DNA from: Acrasis kona
Taxonomy: Eukaryota > Heterolobosea > Eutetramitea > Acrasida > Acrasidae
Length of the DNA: 64,000 bases
Direction of reading: 5' to 3'
NCBI GenBank assembly: GCA_026419775.2
Contig: JAOPGA020000683.1
Span: forward strand, 62,001 to 126,000
Part shown: piece after piece, positions 31,901 to 41,473 of the stretch
Layout of the letters: each line of letters begins with the position of its first letter
Position numbering within the stretch: the stretch's first letter is position 1
Notes under the pieces: model-generated
What the model was told of the DNA's origin: nothing
The model's database searches: none
Seen by the model: only the letters and a program-made list of their open reading frames with translations
Position numbers and translations under genes: made by a program

Positions 31901-32393
31901 TCTGGCGAAGGTTTGTGACTTTGGAGTTTCTAATTTTCTTCAAACAGAAGATGACATTAATTATAACACGGGTACAGATGGTTATCAACCTCCAGGTATT
32001 GTTATCGTGTTTTTTATTACTCTTACAATTCTTTATAGAGGTGTTGAGCGGATTTAATTCAGATTCAAGTTGGGATGTTTATAGTTTTGCAATAGTCATG
32101 TAAGATTGCATTTTATTCTTTTAAATTGCTAATGATGGTTTAGGTACGAAGTCCTACATGAAACTAGTGCTTATTCACATATTAACAAATTTCAAATACA
32201 TGAACAGGTAAAGAGAGGTTGTAGACCAGATGTAGATCAATCAAAAGTTACAACACATGCTCATCAAAAGTATGTTGATTTGATGAGCCTTTGTTGGTCT
32301 CATCATAGCCAAGAAAGGCCAATTTTTGAACAAATTGGGAAGGAGCTACGAATCATTTTGAATCAGGCACACATTAGTCAATCACTTATTTGA
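28908..32393 (+). CDS. RCC1-EGF-TM-TKL receptor protein kinase (1108 aa, five exons)
   Basis: Exons 28908-29123, 29159-29306, 29344-31995, 32039-32099 and 32144-32393; introns are 35, 37, 43 and 44 bp; sum 3327 nt. A signal peptide is followed by RCC1-type propeller repeats (MWGNNKNG, MYMWGSLTKYSSPTLV, KIYSTGDNTYGQFGDGT, MYGKNHKSSFGN) to about residue 635. Three to four EGF-like repeats (CFGVKSTSNYTCNGKGRC...) lead to one transmembrane helix (~770-795). The cytosolic kinase is complete: GGGSYADV, VAIK (Lys ~862), VHRDLKPANI (~959), CDFGVS (~980), then GYQPPEVLSG across a splice junction and DVYSFAIVMYEV. It is of the TKL type, Ser/Thr or dual specificity. Propeller ectodomains on kinases are typical of plant CrRLK/ACR4-type receptors; combination with EGF repeats is unusual. 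It lies head-to-head with the giant EGF gene, suggesting coordinated expression (inference). Confidence 0.92.
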
Positions 32394-32508
32394 ACAATTA
32401 AAACCAAATTTCTTCAAATCATGTGAACAACTTGATGCCGTCACGGCAGTCAATTCGGAAACAAGGATATCGGTACATATAACTGTGCGCTGTTTGTTTG
32501 AGGACCAA

Positions 32509-32855
32509 ATGTTCTTGAGTGGGAACGAAAATTCTGAGGAGGACTACGTTTTTGTCATTAGGGAGTTGGTTATTCACCATTTCCATATTGTTGGTATGGG
32601 TATTGTAATCACAATGTTATGAGTAAAAAATGTATGACTGTTCCAGTCAATAAATCGATAAGAAGAAAGTTGTTCAACGAATTGGTATTATATCGAGGAA
32701 GGTTTTCTTACTATGACATATATGACCAGGTCACGAGTGATATTTCCAAATCATTTAGTAGTTACAAAGTGAGTGTAGAGTTAATTACAACAATGCCAGT
32801 GCGACGTTATCACAAATCAGCAATATCATGTGTTGTAATAGCTTGTATACTTTGA
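32509..32855 (+). CDS. Possible small spliced gene, function unknown
   Basis: ATG 32509 (MFLSGNENSEEDYVFVIREL) can be joined across a GTATGG...CCAG intron (about 32596-32650) to a frame containing NKSIRRKLFNELVLYRGRFS. The two parts are in phase. The frame upstream of ATG 32509 is also open back into the end of the kinase gene. No domain recognised; this may be a decayed fragment. Confidence 0.3.
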
Positions 32856-33163
32856 TTGTTCGGTCGATCTTCACCACTCCTGTTTGAAGTAATATTGTAA
32901 AAGTGTAAATAAAAAATGGTCCTTTGAATATTCCACCGCTCTGACCTTGAAAACTATTAGTGAGTTTGAAGAATTGTTTGTGAGAGATTTTTGTGATCGA
33001 TAAATACCGATGAAAAACTCTTTATATAATGTGTCGTAACAAACAGCTATATTTTGCTAGACCAATCAAATACATCTACGCTCTTTTTTGATGTTTTTAT
33101 CCAAACCAACCGAACAGACCAAAATACTACAGTTCTAGTCAACTACGTAAGAAAATTACCCAA

Positions 33164-36100
33164 ATGACGAAGTTGCTGCTAGCACTGTGCTGTATGGCGC
33201 TAGTGTTAGGGTCCACACTCTCGGCTACCACCACCGCCACCCCAACGGCTACCTCTACTCCTACCCCTACTCCTACCCCTACTTTAGTAAACGCAACACA
33301 GACCTGTTTCAACGTCACCGGTCCAGGTGTTTGCAGCGGTCATGGAAGCTGTTTATCTGGTGTATGTACATGTGATGGCACCTATGTGGGGGATATGTGT
33401 CAATTCCCAGTATGCTATGGAAAAAATAGCACAAATCCATCAGTATGCTCAGGTAACGGAGTTTGTTCCGACTATAATACTTGCACTTGTAACGCCAACT
33501 CATATGGAAGCCAGTGTGAAGGATTTTTCTGCTACGGAGTCAGACGAAATGAGACTAACGTTTGCAACTCGGTTGGGAACTGTACAGCTCCCAACATCTG
33601 TACTTGTACTGTACCTGGATACAGCGGAGCGGCATGTACAAACTACAACGATCCTAACTGCCAAGGCGATTGGATGATTTTCTACACAATATCAAATAAC
33701 AAGTCAACAGCGGCGTCTGTTGAACTTTTAGATTTATCATGCAGCAGCTTCAAAGCAGTTTTCCCAATAGCAAAGGGTAAACTCTTGGACGCGTCAAGTT
33801 CCAATTCTAATCCAGCAATCCTCTACGAACCAAGATTGCATACATTGTACCAATACAAGAGCGACAAATACGTCACTCAAACTTTAATTCCGTCAGGAGC
33901 AGACCTCGTTGAAAATGTTCTAATGACATCAAGCTACATATACGACACATTGGTACCTTCCGCTTCGAGTGAAGTTTTTTACGGATTTGATTTCTCAGCA
34001 GGATTTTTATCAATTTACGCAATCACACCAACCCTACAAGACGCTCTATCTGTTGCTGACGTCAATCAATACACAAAGTTACCAAATACAGTTGGACCTA
34101 TATCCTACTCTACATACTTTGATGCCAAATTAAATGCAGATGTAATTTTGGCAGTGCTCAAACCAACCGACGCTAGCGCAGGTGTTATAGCAGTAGTGAA
34201 GTTTACAATCAGTCCCACCGATTGTAACATTGATGTGCCCGCCATGTACCCAGTACAAGGACTAGCAATCAGTACATGGACAAGTACTACAGGATCGAAT
34301 GTTTATACTTCCTATATGACACTCACCATGCCTAGTTCACCAAAAGACATGCAAGTTTATCAACTTGGAGGTCAACCAAATGTACAACTCAGTCTCATCA
34401 GAACTATTACAAACTTTAATAATGTCACCGTGGATCCAGGAGCAACTGCTTATGATTTACTCAACGAATTTGTCTTGTATACAAATGACTTGAAGAAAGT
34501 TCTGAGGATTTCGAAATCAATTTTATTCACTGCTACTACCCCGTTGACTTATACTACTATGCCTTTATTACCATCAGGTCACACTGGTAGGAGATACTTT
34601 TTGGGTAATTATAAACCAAGCATTGTACCTGTTAGTGTAATTTCACAACAATACTCACTATTGAGCGGTGGAGGAAGTGTAAAGATTTTTGGTCAGAATT
34701 TGGCTATTGCGAACGCTACTCACTCTCAAATTGTATTCACTAGCAGTACTGGATCAGGGGCCGTGTCTTCGCCCTATAGTAGCATGCGTAGGTGCAACGA
34801 TGAAGAGGTGGCACCTACTCCTATTCCTTCTGATGGGTCCTCTATGCCATTCAATAAATACTTTACGTTCTCGTCGCCTGCACTTCCTGGTGGCGCACAA
34901 CTAAGTGGGACTGTACAAACTAGTTTGTTCTTCGATACTATATATAAGGCAGTACCTGGCATGTCTGTTACTTATTATACAAATATTATAGCTAGTTCTT
35001 CACCAAGTATTGGCACTTTTAATCAAAGCATATTTGTTACTGGAACCTTCTTTATCAATTCTCCATTTTTGAGCTGCATGTTTACAATAGATAACGGCAC
35101 TTATGGAATCTACAAGAAAATTGGAATTGCACAATATATTTCACAAACCAAAGCCGCCTGTTTGATTCCAAAGTTTGAACAAACACTTCATGGTGTTCAA
35201 GGTTTTGTGCAAATTGCAAATGACGGAGCAAGTTATCTGCCTGCAGTAGGCAGTAGTGTTAAATTGAATTTCTATTATCAGTACCCAGACTATGCTCCCA
35301 TGTTCTTTAGTTTCGACACCACTTCAGTTTCTAATAACTTAACTGCTGGAGGACTCGTCAGTAGTACGTCATTTGATTCTAGTCAATACACTTCATTGCA
35401 GACGACCAGTACAGTTGTTCAATCGGCTATGAGGATGAGTAGTATTTTCTCATCATCCTCTAAAACCAGAAACTCATTTTTGAGTAAGAATAACATTGAT
35501 GCAAGTTATAAATGGATTTATGTAAGCTTTGCTACCTCTAATTCTACACCTAGCCAATCTGGTAATATCATAGAGACTTGGTCTTTCTCTAGTAAACAAA
35601 ACTATTTTTATGCTGCATTACAATTATCCTCTACATCAAGGTCTTTGTACGGCTCTTACAGTGTTAACGGAGCTGTAGCAAAGTCAACCGCACAAACAGT
35701 TTCTTGTAATTATCTAGATAACACTAGATATATTTTGGCAGCATCTTTACTTCAAGTTAATGGTAATTGGGTATTAAAATCAAAGTTGACAAAGCAATCC
35801 GATGGTGATTTCAGAGTTGCTGCAGCTGTTTGTACCACTGATATTGAAATGCCTTCTGGATTTGATTACACCTCTTTTGGCTCCAATCTTTTCCAATGGG
35901 GAGTTGGTCAGAGTAATTCTGCATCTGATTCTAGGAGTATTTCTCAAAGTACTCAAACAAGTATGGAAATCTATGTTGATAGAGGAGGATATGATTGTCA
36001 ACCTGGCTTGTGTGGTCCTAATAATGACCCTGCATCAGATACATATAAAAAGAATGCTGCGGCTCAACAACAAAGCAACAAGTTAAAGATATATGCTATT

Positions 36101-36382
36101 GTGGTAATAGTTGTTGTGTTGACCGTGTTCTTTATAGGATGCTTTTTGTTTATAGTTTGTTGCTTGTGTTGCTGCTACCGCTGCTGCTGCAGGAAAAAGA
36201 GAGTTCCAGTTCAGGGTAGAAAACAAATCCATCCACATGGAGTACCTCATAAACATCATGGACAACCAATGCACCATCAACACCCTCAAATGCATCATCA
36301 ACATCCTCAAATGCACCATCATGGACAACCAATGCACCATCAACACCCCCAAATGCATCAACAGCATCCAGGTTATAGATGA
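33164..36382 (+). CDS. EGF-IPT/TIG type I membrane protein with His-rich cytosolic tail
   Basis: 1072 aa, single exon. Signal peptide (MTKLLLALCCMALVLGSTL), a short Thr-Pro stretch, three EGF-like repeats of the same style as its neighbours (CYGKNSTNPSVCSGNGVC), then a large ectodomain with beta-rich sequence. An IPT/TIG-like domain is visible near residue 485 (VSVISQQYSLLSGGGSVKIF), with a second related segment near 600. A C-terminal globular part precedes the transmembrane helix (~973-998). Directly after it lies a cluster of Cys (CCLCCCYRCCCRKKR), likely palmitoylated, and the final ~50 residues are His/Gln/Met/Pro repeats. Type I proteins with TIG domains serve as adhesion or allorecognition receptors in other amoebae (TgrB/C in Dictyostelium); any similar role here is inference. 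Confidence 0.88.
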   Translation: MTKLLLALCCMALVLGSTLSATTTATPTATSTPTPTPTPTLVNATQTCFNVTGPGVCSGHGSCLSGVCTCDGTYVGDMCQFPVCYGKNSTNPSVCSGNGVCSDYNTCTCNANSYGSQCEGFFCYGVRRNETNVCNSVGNCTAPNICTCTVPGYSGAACTNYNDPNCQGDWMIFYTISNNKSTAASVELLDLSCSSFKAVFPIAKGKLLDASSSNSNPAILYEPRLHTLYQYKSDKYVTQTLIPSGADLVENVLMTSSYIYDTLVPSASSEVFYGFDFSAGFLSIYAITPTLQDALSVADVNQYTKLPNTVGPISYSTYFDAKLNADVILAVLKPTDASAGVIAVVKFTISPTDCNIDVPAMYPVQGLAISTWTSTTGSNVYTSYMTLTMPSSPKDMQVYQLGGQPNVQLSLIRTITNFNNVTVDPGATAYDLLNEFVLYTNDLKKVLRISKSILFTATTPLTYTTMPLLPSGHTGRRYFLGNYKPSIVPVSVISQQYSLLSGGGSVKIFGQNLAIANATHSQIVFTSSTGSGAVSSPYSSMRRCNDEEVAPTPIPSDGSSMPFNKYFTFSSPALPGGAQLSGTVQTSLFFDTIYKAVPGMSVTYYTNIIASSSPSIGTFNQSIFVTGTFFINSPFLSCMFTIDNGTYGIYKKIGIAQYISQTKAACLIPKFEQTLHGVQGFVQIANDGASYLPAVGSSVKLNFYYQYPDYAPMFFSFDTTSVSNNLTAGGLVSSTSFDSSQYTSLQTTSTVVQSAMRMSSIFSSSSKTRNSFLSKNNIDASYKWIYVSFATSNSTPSQSGNIIETWSFSSKQNYFYAALQLSSTSRSLYGSYSVNGAVAKSTAQTVSCNYLDNTRYILAASLLQVNGNWVLKSKLTKQSDGDFRVAAAVCTTDIEMPSGFDYTSFGSNLFQWGVGQSNSASDSRSISQSTQTSMEIYVDRGGYDCQPGLCGPNNDPASDTYKKNAAAQQQSNKLKIYAIVVIVVVLTVFFIGCFLFIVCCLCCCYRCCCRKKRVPVQGRKQIHPHGVPHKHHGQPMHHQHPQMHHQHPQMHHHGQPMHHQHPQMHQQHPGYR
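36240..36372 (+). repeat. Short tandem repeat coding a His-rich tail
   Basis: Repeats of CACCATCAACACCC(T/C)CAAATG and related units encode (HHQHPQM)n. Near-identical units at nucleotide level suggest slippage and possible length polymorphism. Confidence 0.75.
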
Positions 36383-36487
36383 GAGAATGTAAAATTATTT
36401 ATAAATTGTTTTTATTTTAAATTTTTTCATGACCACGCTTATTTCAAGCCCAGTCTAATTTGGTTTTCAGCACATTCAGATTGAAAA

Positions 36488-37246
36488 TCATGTATGATTG
36501 TAGCTAACCATATAATCTCCAATATCACTTGGTGTCTCGGGAGTGCTATTATCCCACTGCGACAGATTTAGAAAGAAACACTTATTGTTCTGTATCCTGT
36601 CCATCAATGTTGGTTCCGAGCTAAATTCAGTTGTTGGTAGTGGTGAATTAGAGCTATACATAGTATACATTCCGTCTGCGCTTTTTGATAGTGAGGACTT
36701 TGGCCTAGTGTTGATTTTCAACTTTGGTTCTACCGTAAATTCACTGCATTTGTTAACAATCGGTGGCGGTTGCTGCTGCGATGAAATTGTTATGGATTGT
36801 GCAGATTGTTGTGGCGAATTGATTGGTGGCCGGCTTCTCTCAAAACTTGACTGTGGTCTAATCTCAAGTTTAACATCTCTATTTGTAGATGAATGCTGCA
36901 ATAGAACGGGGCTTTTAGCAGATAAATAGGACAGCGAGCTTTTAAAGTCATCCATTTTGTCTTCAAACCTACTTCTTTGGCTCTCGAACCTCTCTAGCAA
37001 CCGTCGAGTCTCTTCATCTATACTATTCTGCTTCTTTAAATTTAGGGGTGGTAGCTGTCTGTTAATTACAGGAATTGCATTTTCACTTTTTATTCTGGCT
37101 TTCGCTAGCTTTGGTTTAATAGGCGATAAATTGCCTTTCAATACTACATCTGAATTCCTCCTTCTGTTATCTCCAAGCTCAATCACTCTGGTCATAAGGG
37201 AGTGACGTCTCGTAGGATTTGAAACCCCTCCATTAAGTTCCATCAT
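36488..37246 (-). CDS. Hypothetical protein with a short coiled coil, disordered
   Basis: 252 aa from the first ATG (37246, MMELNGGVSNPTRRHSLM). The N-terminal half is basic and Ser/Pro-rich, residues ~75-105 form a charged helical segment (EETRRLLERFESQRSRFEDK), and the rest is Ser/Pro/Gln-rich. Several RRHS/RPKS-type basic-Ser motifs look like kinase sites. No known domain. The neighbours to the left are surface proteins, those to the right a flagellar protein; no functional link can be argued. Confidence 0.6.
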   Translation of the reverse strand: MMELNGGVSNPTRRHSLMTRVIELGDNRRRNSDVVLKGNLSPIKPKLAKARIKSENAIPVINRQLPPLNLKKQNSIDEETRRLLERFESQRSRFEDKMDDFKSSLSYLSAKSPVLLQHSSTNRDVKLEIRPQSSFERSRPPINSPQQSAQSITISSQQQPPPIVNKCSEFTVEPKLKINTRPKSSLSKSADGMYTMYSSNSPLPTTEFSSEPTLMDRIQNNKCFFLNLSQWDNSTPETPSDIGDYMVSYNHT

Positions 37247-37370
37247 TTTGTTTCTGATGAAAAAGAAAACCCGCCCAACCACAATTATGCCAAACAAAGG
37301 AAATATATTATGTTTGAATTAGTAGAAAAACCCATTGGGATAAATCAACTATATTGAACGGCCTTCCGAT

Positions 37371-38498
37371 TTATTTCTTTACAACTTTCTTCTTCTTGTC
37401 CCCTTCTTCTAATACCTCCATGATACTTCCTAGCCTATTAAGCAATTCTGTTTTCTTTGTTTCTACACCAACATCAACATCCTCCCTCAACCACTTCATA
37501 ATGTAAACCAAATCTTGTGACAGCTGTGGACCTCTCTGTTCAATTTCCTTTTGTTTCGCTTCTTCCTGAGCTCTTCTTGCTTCCTCAGCTTCTAATAAAA
37601 GTTTTTGCTCTTGTTCTATTTTCAATTTCTCTTGTAGTTCAATGTCCTCTAATAGCTTTTTCTTTGCATTATAAAATTCTTCATTTGTTTTCATGGACTG
37701 TAGCGCTGTTGTATCTCCTAGCTGCTCAACGTATAATTTGTACTTGTATACATCTTGTTGTCGCTCTTGACAGAACGTAAACTGATATAGATTTAAATGT
37801 TTTAAAATGCTGACAATGTTAGAATTGAACAAAGTTTGGATTACTTTTGAGTGACATGAAGTACAATGTCTTGGATTTCTTGTTGGTTGAAAATAGGAGG
37901 TTCTGTTTTTACGATGAGCTCGTTTGTTTCGTTAGGCGTGGGATCTGTTGCATCTTGTGTAGTTACTTTTTCTTCCACTGTGACTGTTTGGGGCTGTGAG
38001 CTCGAAAGCAAAACATCAATCACATGTTGCTTTAACTCTTCGAATGGTGAACCACCTATATTATTACTATTTTTATAAATTTATTATAACGCACTTGAAA
38101 TTTTTTTTTGTATCTCTTCTGTCAAGCGAAGAAAATGCATTGATTTTCTAAGGGTGTATGAATATTGATTTGTAAAGCTACCTACAATTAGCACTCGTAC
38201 TAATGAAGAATCAATCCTACTCAATCTGTTGGGCATAGTAATCGAACAATATTGAAACTCTCATATCGCTCAAATAATCACCAACCTTCATCTCCTTCGA
38301 TATGAATCTCAACAATTCATTTCTATCCCCAACCAACAAGCATTGCTTTACAAACTCAACGTCACTAAAAGTCTTTGGTCTCAACAACTCCTCCTCAGCC
38401 AAACGCTGTTTTTGCAACTCCAACTGTTTCAAAAGTTCTTCATTCTCATCCACCTTGACTTTTTTCGCTTTTTTAGGTGGAGGAGATTTTGGAGGCAT
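37371..38498 (-). CDS. CFAP119/CCDC189-like axonemal protein (four exons)
   Basis: Exons 38498-38221, 38177-38095, 38055-37845 and 37809-37371; introns are 43, 39 and 35 bp; sum 1011 nt, 336 aa. The layout matches CFAP119 (CCDC189): an N-terminal basic stretch, a helical domain (FSDVEFVKQCLLVGDRNELLR, then DYLSDMRVSILFDYY, then NQYSYTLRKSMHFLRLTEEI), a linker, a second helical part with NILKHLNLYQF and VYKYKLYVEQLG, and a Glu/Lys/Gln coiled coil. Human CCDC189 is of similar length and has LYKY at the equivalent place. It is a flagellar axoneme-associated protein, so the organism probably builds, or recently built, a flagellum. None of the pieces is recognisable alone. Confidence 0.72.
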
Positions 38499-38525
38499 TC
38501 ACAAACAGGTTGATTGACAAAATAA

Positions 38526-40514
38526 TTACAATTTACTTTTTGTATTACAACATTTTTCAGAGTTGACTCTCGCTTGTTCCTTTGAAGCAGGTACATCCAA
38601 CACTGGATTCTCCTTGAAGAAGTTACTAGGAATCATTCTAAAGCCATGCAACAACCCAACAGGCATCACTGGCCAATCTTCTAACCTCACCACGTGTGTA
38701 ATTCCAAAAGTATACCAAAGCACCACATCAACATTCTCAACATTTCTGTCCTTCTTGATCCATTCGGCAATACCAGGTCCACCACTCGCTCCGTCACTTT
38801 GATTCGGATAATCTCCGCTTGGATACATTTCTTCCTCATGGTAAGGTGTGACCCACAAGTGATGTTTTAACCAACTGGCCCTCTTGAACAAGTGACTATC
38901 GTGCTGAGCAAATGCTCTCACATTGGAACCTGGATGGAAATTGTAACCGACGTTGGATCCTACTTGGTTCCTAATGTTTGGATTGATGATTTCCCATGTT
39001 CTTGATGTTTCTAAATTAATGTCCCTACATGCTTGCTTTTCTGATTTTAAGGTTTTGAAATGTGGCCTGAAGGCACTTAGTCTTGGATTGATTTTGCGAT
39101 CCATCTCTGGAAGGACGTCTACTTCGACTACGCTGTTTTTGATTCCATCAATCATCATGTCTAAACGTGCACAGTAAATGTGTTGGTGGACGTGTGCGTG
39201 AAGTCCTTCCTTATTCAATCGGGTAGCAAACTTGTGATTTCCATTTTCGTCCGTTAAGGTCTTGTTGTTTGGATCCATTGCAAAGGTGTTGACAATTCCC
39301 GTGTGTTTGACGGAAAGTTCAATGTTACCATCAAGGGATAAATGCCAAAAGAAACCATATTCGTAATTACCGACGGTGGCCATGAAGCTTAGGCTTAATT
39401 TTCTGTTGCGACGTACATCGGCATGTTGTAACCTCCAATCCGTGTGTTTCCAAGCAATTCCATCATCTTCTTCATGCATGCACACCGCTCTGGGTACAAC
39501 GAATGGTTGGCCAAATGAATTACACATGACCCCATCAAAGTAGTGGTTTATTGAGCCGGCGCAGTCACAGCCATTTGGATTCAATGAATTGGTCAACCTT
39601 CCCATTCCATACTCTCCCAAATCAAACACATTCTTGCTGCTGTGCACAGGTGTTGGGTCTCCATAAGGAACGGTCATCTCCGCAATGGATGCACGATAAA
39701 TGATCGGCCTGTTGTGGAAATGAATGTTTTGTAGAACTAAACCTTCTCTAGTTGTGAACTGTACTCTGAACGACCAATTCTGCCACTTTACTAAATTTCC
39801 ATCAACTTGGAAACTGGGTCCTTCTGGTTGTGTGATTACAATGGGTTTGAGATTAGTTCTCATTTTATTTTTAGGATCTTGCTTTAGCCATAAATGTTCC
39901 TGATAGTTGTGTGTTTGCATTGGCGTTGGAATGTGGGGCAGTTCATCATTGATTTTGAGAATCTTCATGTTTGCCAAATCAAATACAACACTTAGCCCTT
40001 CGATGGGATGAGCGTAACCGTGATCTTCTTCGTGTAATCTTGAAAAAACCAAGGTCTTGAGCAATCTTTGGCCCTTTTCGGAATCATCTCCATAGTATCC
40101 CGCTGTCCATGGTTCAATCATCCAGAGCTCTGGCTTGGTAAACCCTTTTTTCGCCATAATTTCAATGAATTTTGGATCCTTCTTGACGATTCTATCACAT
40201 GCTTCAAATTCTTCAGAGGGAATGAGGGGGTGAACGCCATGCTTATCTGACCATTTTAATATTTTTTTTGTGCTCAAAGATACAATAGATTCCCTGGCAA
40301 TTTTTGTCTTTGTATCTAGAGTAACAACAATTACTTTACGATCAATGTTCTTGTCATTATTCAAAATTGCTTGTTTAGGTGGGTCGATTAGGTCGATGGA
40401 GATGAATAAGTTGTTTTTTAAATCCAAGGAGTGCTTAGTGAGTTCTTGTGAAACTATGCCAGTCGCCAAGGTGACTTCTTCTGGTCTAAGAATGTCCAAT
40501 GGATGGCTTGTCAT
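38526..40514 (-). CDS. Copper amine oxidase (quinoprotein)
   Basis: 662 aa, the usual length. It oxidises primary amines to aldehydes, releasing ammonia and H2O2. The motif VGNYEYGF places the tyrosine that becomes topaquinone at residue ~384, close to its position in bacterial and yeast enzymes. A copper-ligand HxH (HVHQHIYCARLD) and a third His near the C-terminus (FGITHVVRLEDWPVMP) are present, as are the N-terminal domain (HPLDILRPEEV) and the catalytic-base region (DLGEYGMGRLTNSL). The C-terminus ends NSEKCCNTKSKL rather than in a canonical peroxisomal PTS1 (SKL is preceded by K): the last three residues are in fact SKL, so peroxisomal import is plausible. Confidence 0.95.
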   Translation of the reverse strand: MTSHPLDILRPEEVTLATGIVSQELTKHSLDLKNNLFISIDLIDPPKQAILNNDKNIDRKVIVVTLDTKTKIARESIVSLSTKKILKWSDKHGVHPLIPSEEFEACDRIVKKDPKFIEIMAKKGFTKPELWMIEPWTAGYYGDDSEKGQRLLKTLVFSRLHEEDHGYAHPIEGLSVVFDLANMKILKINDELPHIPTPMQTHNYQEHLWLKQDPKNKMRTNLKPIVITQPEGPSFQVDGNLVKWQNWSFRVQFTTREGLVLQNIHFHNRPIIYRASIAEMTVPYGDPTPVHSSKNVFDLGEYGMGRLTNSLNPNGCDCAGSINHYFDGVMCNSFGQPFVVPRAVCMHEEDDGIAWKHTDWRLQHADVRRNRKLSLSFMATVGNYEYGFFWHLSLDGNIELSVKHTGIVNTFAMDPNNKTLTDENGNHKFATRLNKEGLHAHVHQHIYCARLDMMIDGIKNSVVEVDVLPEMDRKINPRLSAFRPHFKTLKSEKQACRDINLETSRTWEIINPNIRNQVGSNVGYNFHPGSNVRAFAQHDSHLFKRASWLKHHLWVTPYHEEEMYPSGDYPNQSDGASGGPGIAEWIKKDRNVENVDVVLWYTFGITHVVRLEDWPVMPVGLLHGFRMIPSNFFKENPVLDVPASKEQARVNSEKCCNTKSKL

Positions 40515-41473
40515 TTTGATTTGGTTTTAGTAGATTTTCGAAATGCACCAGAACAATCGAGGAAATTAAATTAAGGATATTTTGTAAGAGTGTTAAAATC
40601 ATTGTAACTATTTTATTCAGTGAACCAAACAACAGCAATTGACGATCACACTCAACAAACAATAAAGTACATTGGTCCATGCGAAAATCGAGTTGTAAAC
40701 CTATTATTGCCCTCACGACGCACTTGTACCCCACTACTACATTACCACCAATTTCAAGATGAAGAATTTCGCTTCATAAATGGTACGCTAGATTATCATC
40801 TAGAGTGATTTACCACTACCGACGTTAACGTATAAAATGAATAGTCTTGGTCGACTTGGACCTTCGGCAGCGCGATTATGGCCCGAGTTGCTGAATGTAT
40901 TAGTACTCCCATATCAAGAGACGACTTGTAAGAGACATTGGTCCTTAATTACGATTTCGCTCAACATTCTCGATTGCAAATCAATACAGCCCCTGCTTTT
41001 TGGTATACCGAACATACCAATGAAACAGTATCAAAAAGGAAAAGATAACGTCGGAGATGCAATCTTCTAATGACCCGCCAGGGTAATTTTGTTGTAATAA
41101 GCTAAAACCTATAACATCCAGAAAACAGTCATGTTGTATTGATTTGCATCTCTTCGTCAATTGAAAATACTCAAACTTTAATTTCTTTCAACATGTAGAA
41201 AATGTTGAGCAAATTCGACACATTAAAATTTGATGATCCAAATTCTCTCCAACCAAACGTTCGCTAGGATAAAAGATAAGAATAACACTTATATTGCTGG
41301 ATTGTCACTTGATAATTGTTAATGTTTATTGTTTTTAAGTTGTTCTATTATTACTCAATGGCCATTGTTCTTGATTCGCTAACTCCAATCATTAGCCAAG
41401 ATTGAATATTGTGCGCCAAGATTACAAAATATTGTTAAGTTTGGTTAATAAGTAGAAGGGAGGTTGTAGTTTT
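40515..41473. other. Intergenic region with short unassigned frames
   Basis: Two short plus-strand frames, 40620-40808 (no ATG at its start) and 40837-41070 (ATG, MNSLGRLGPSAARLWPELL), have somewhat protein-like composition but no recognised domain and no clear splice partner. The rest is spacer. Confidence 0.35.
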
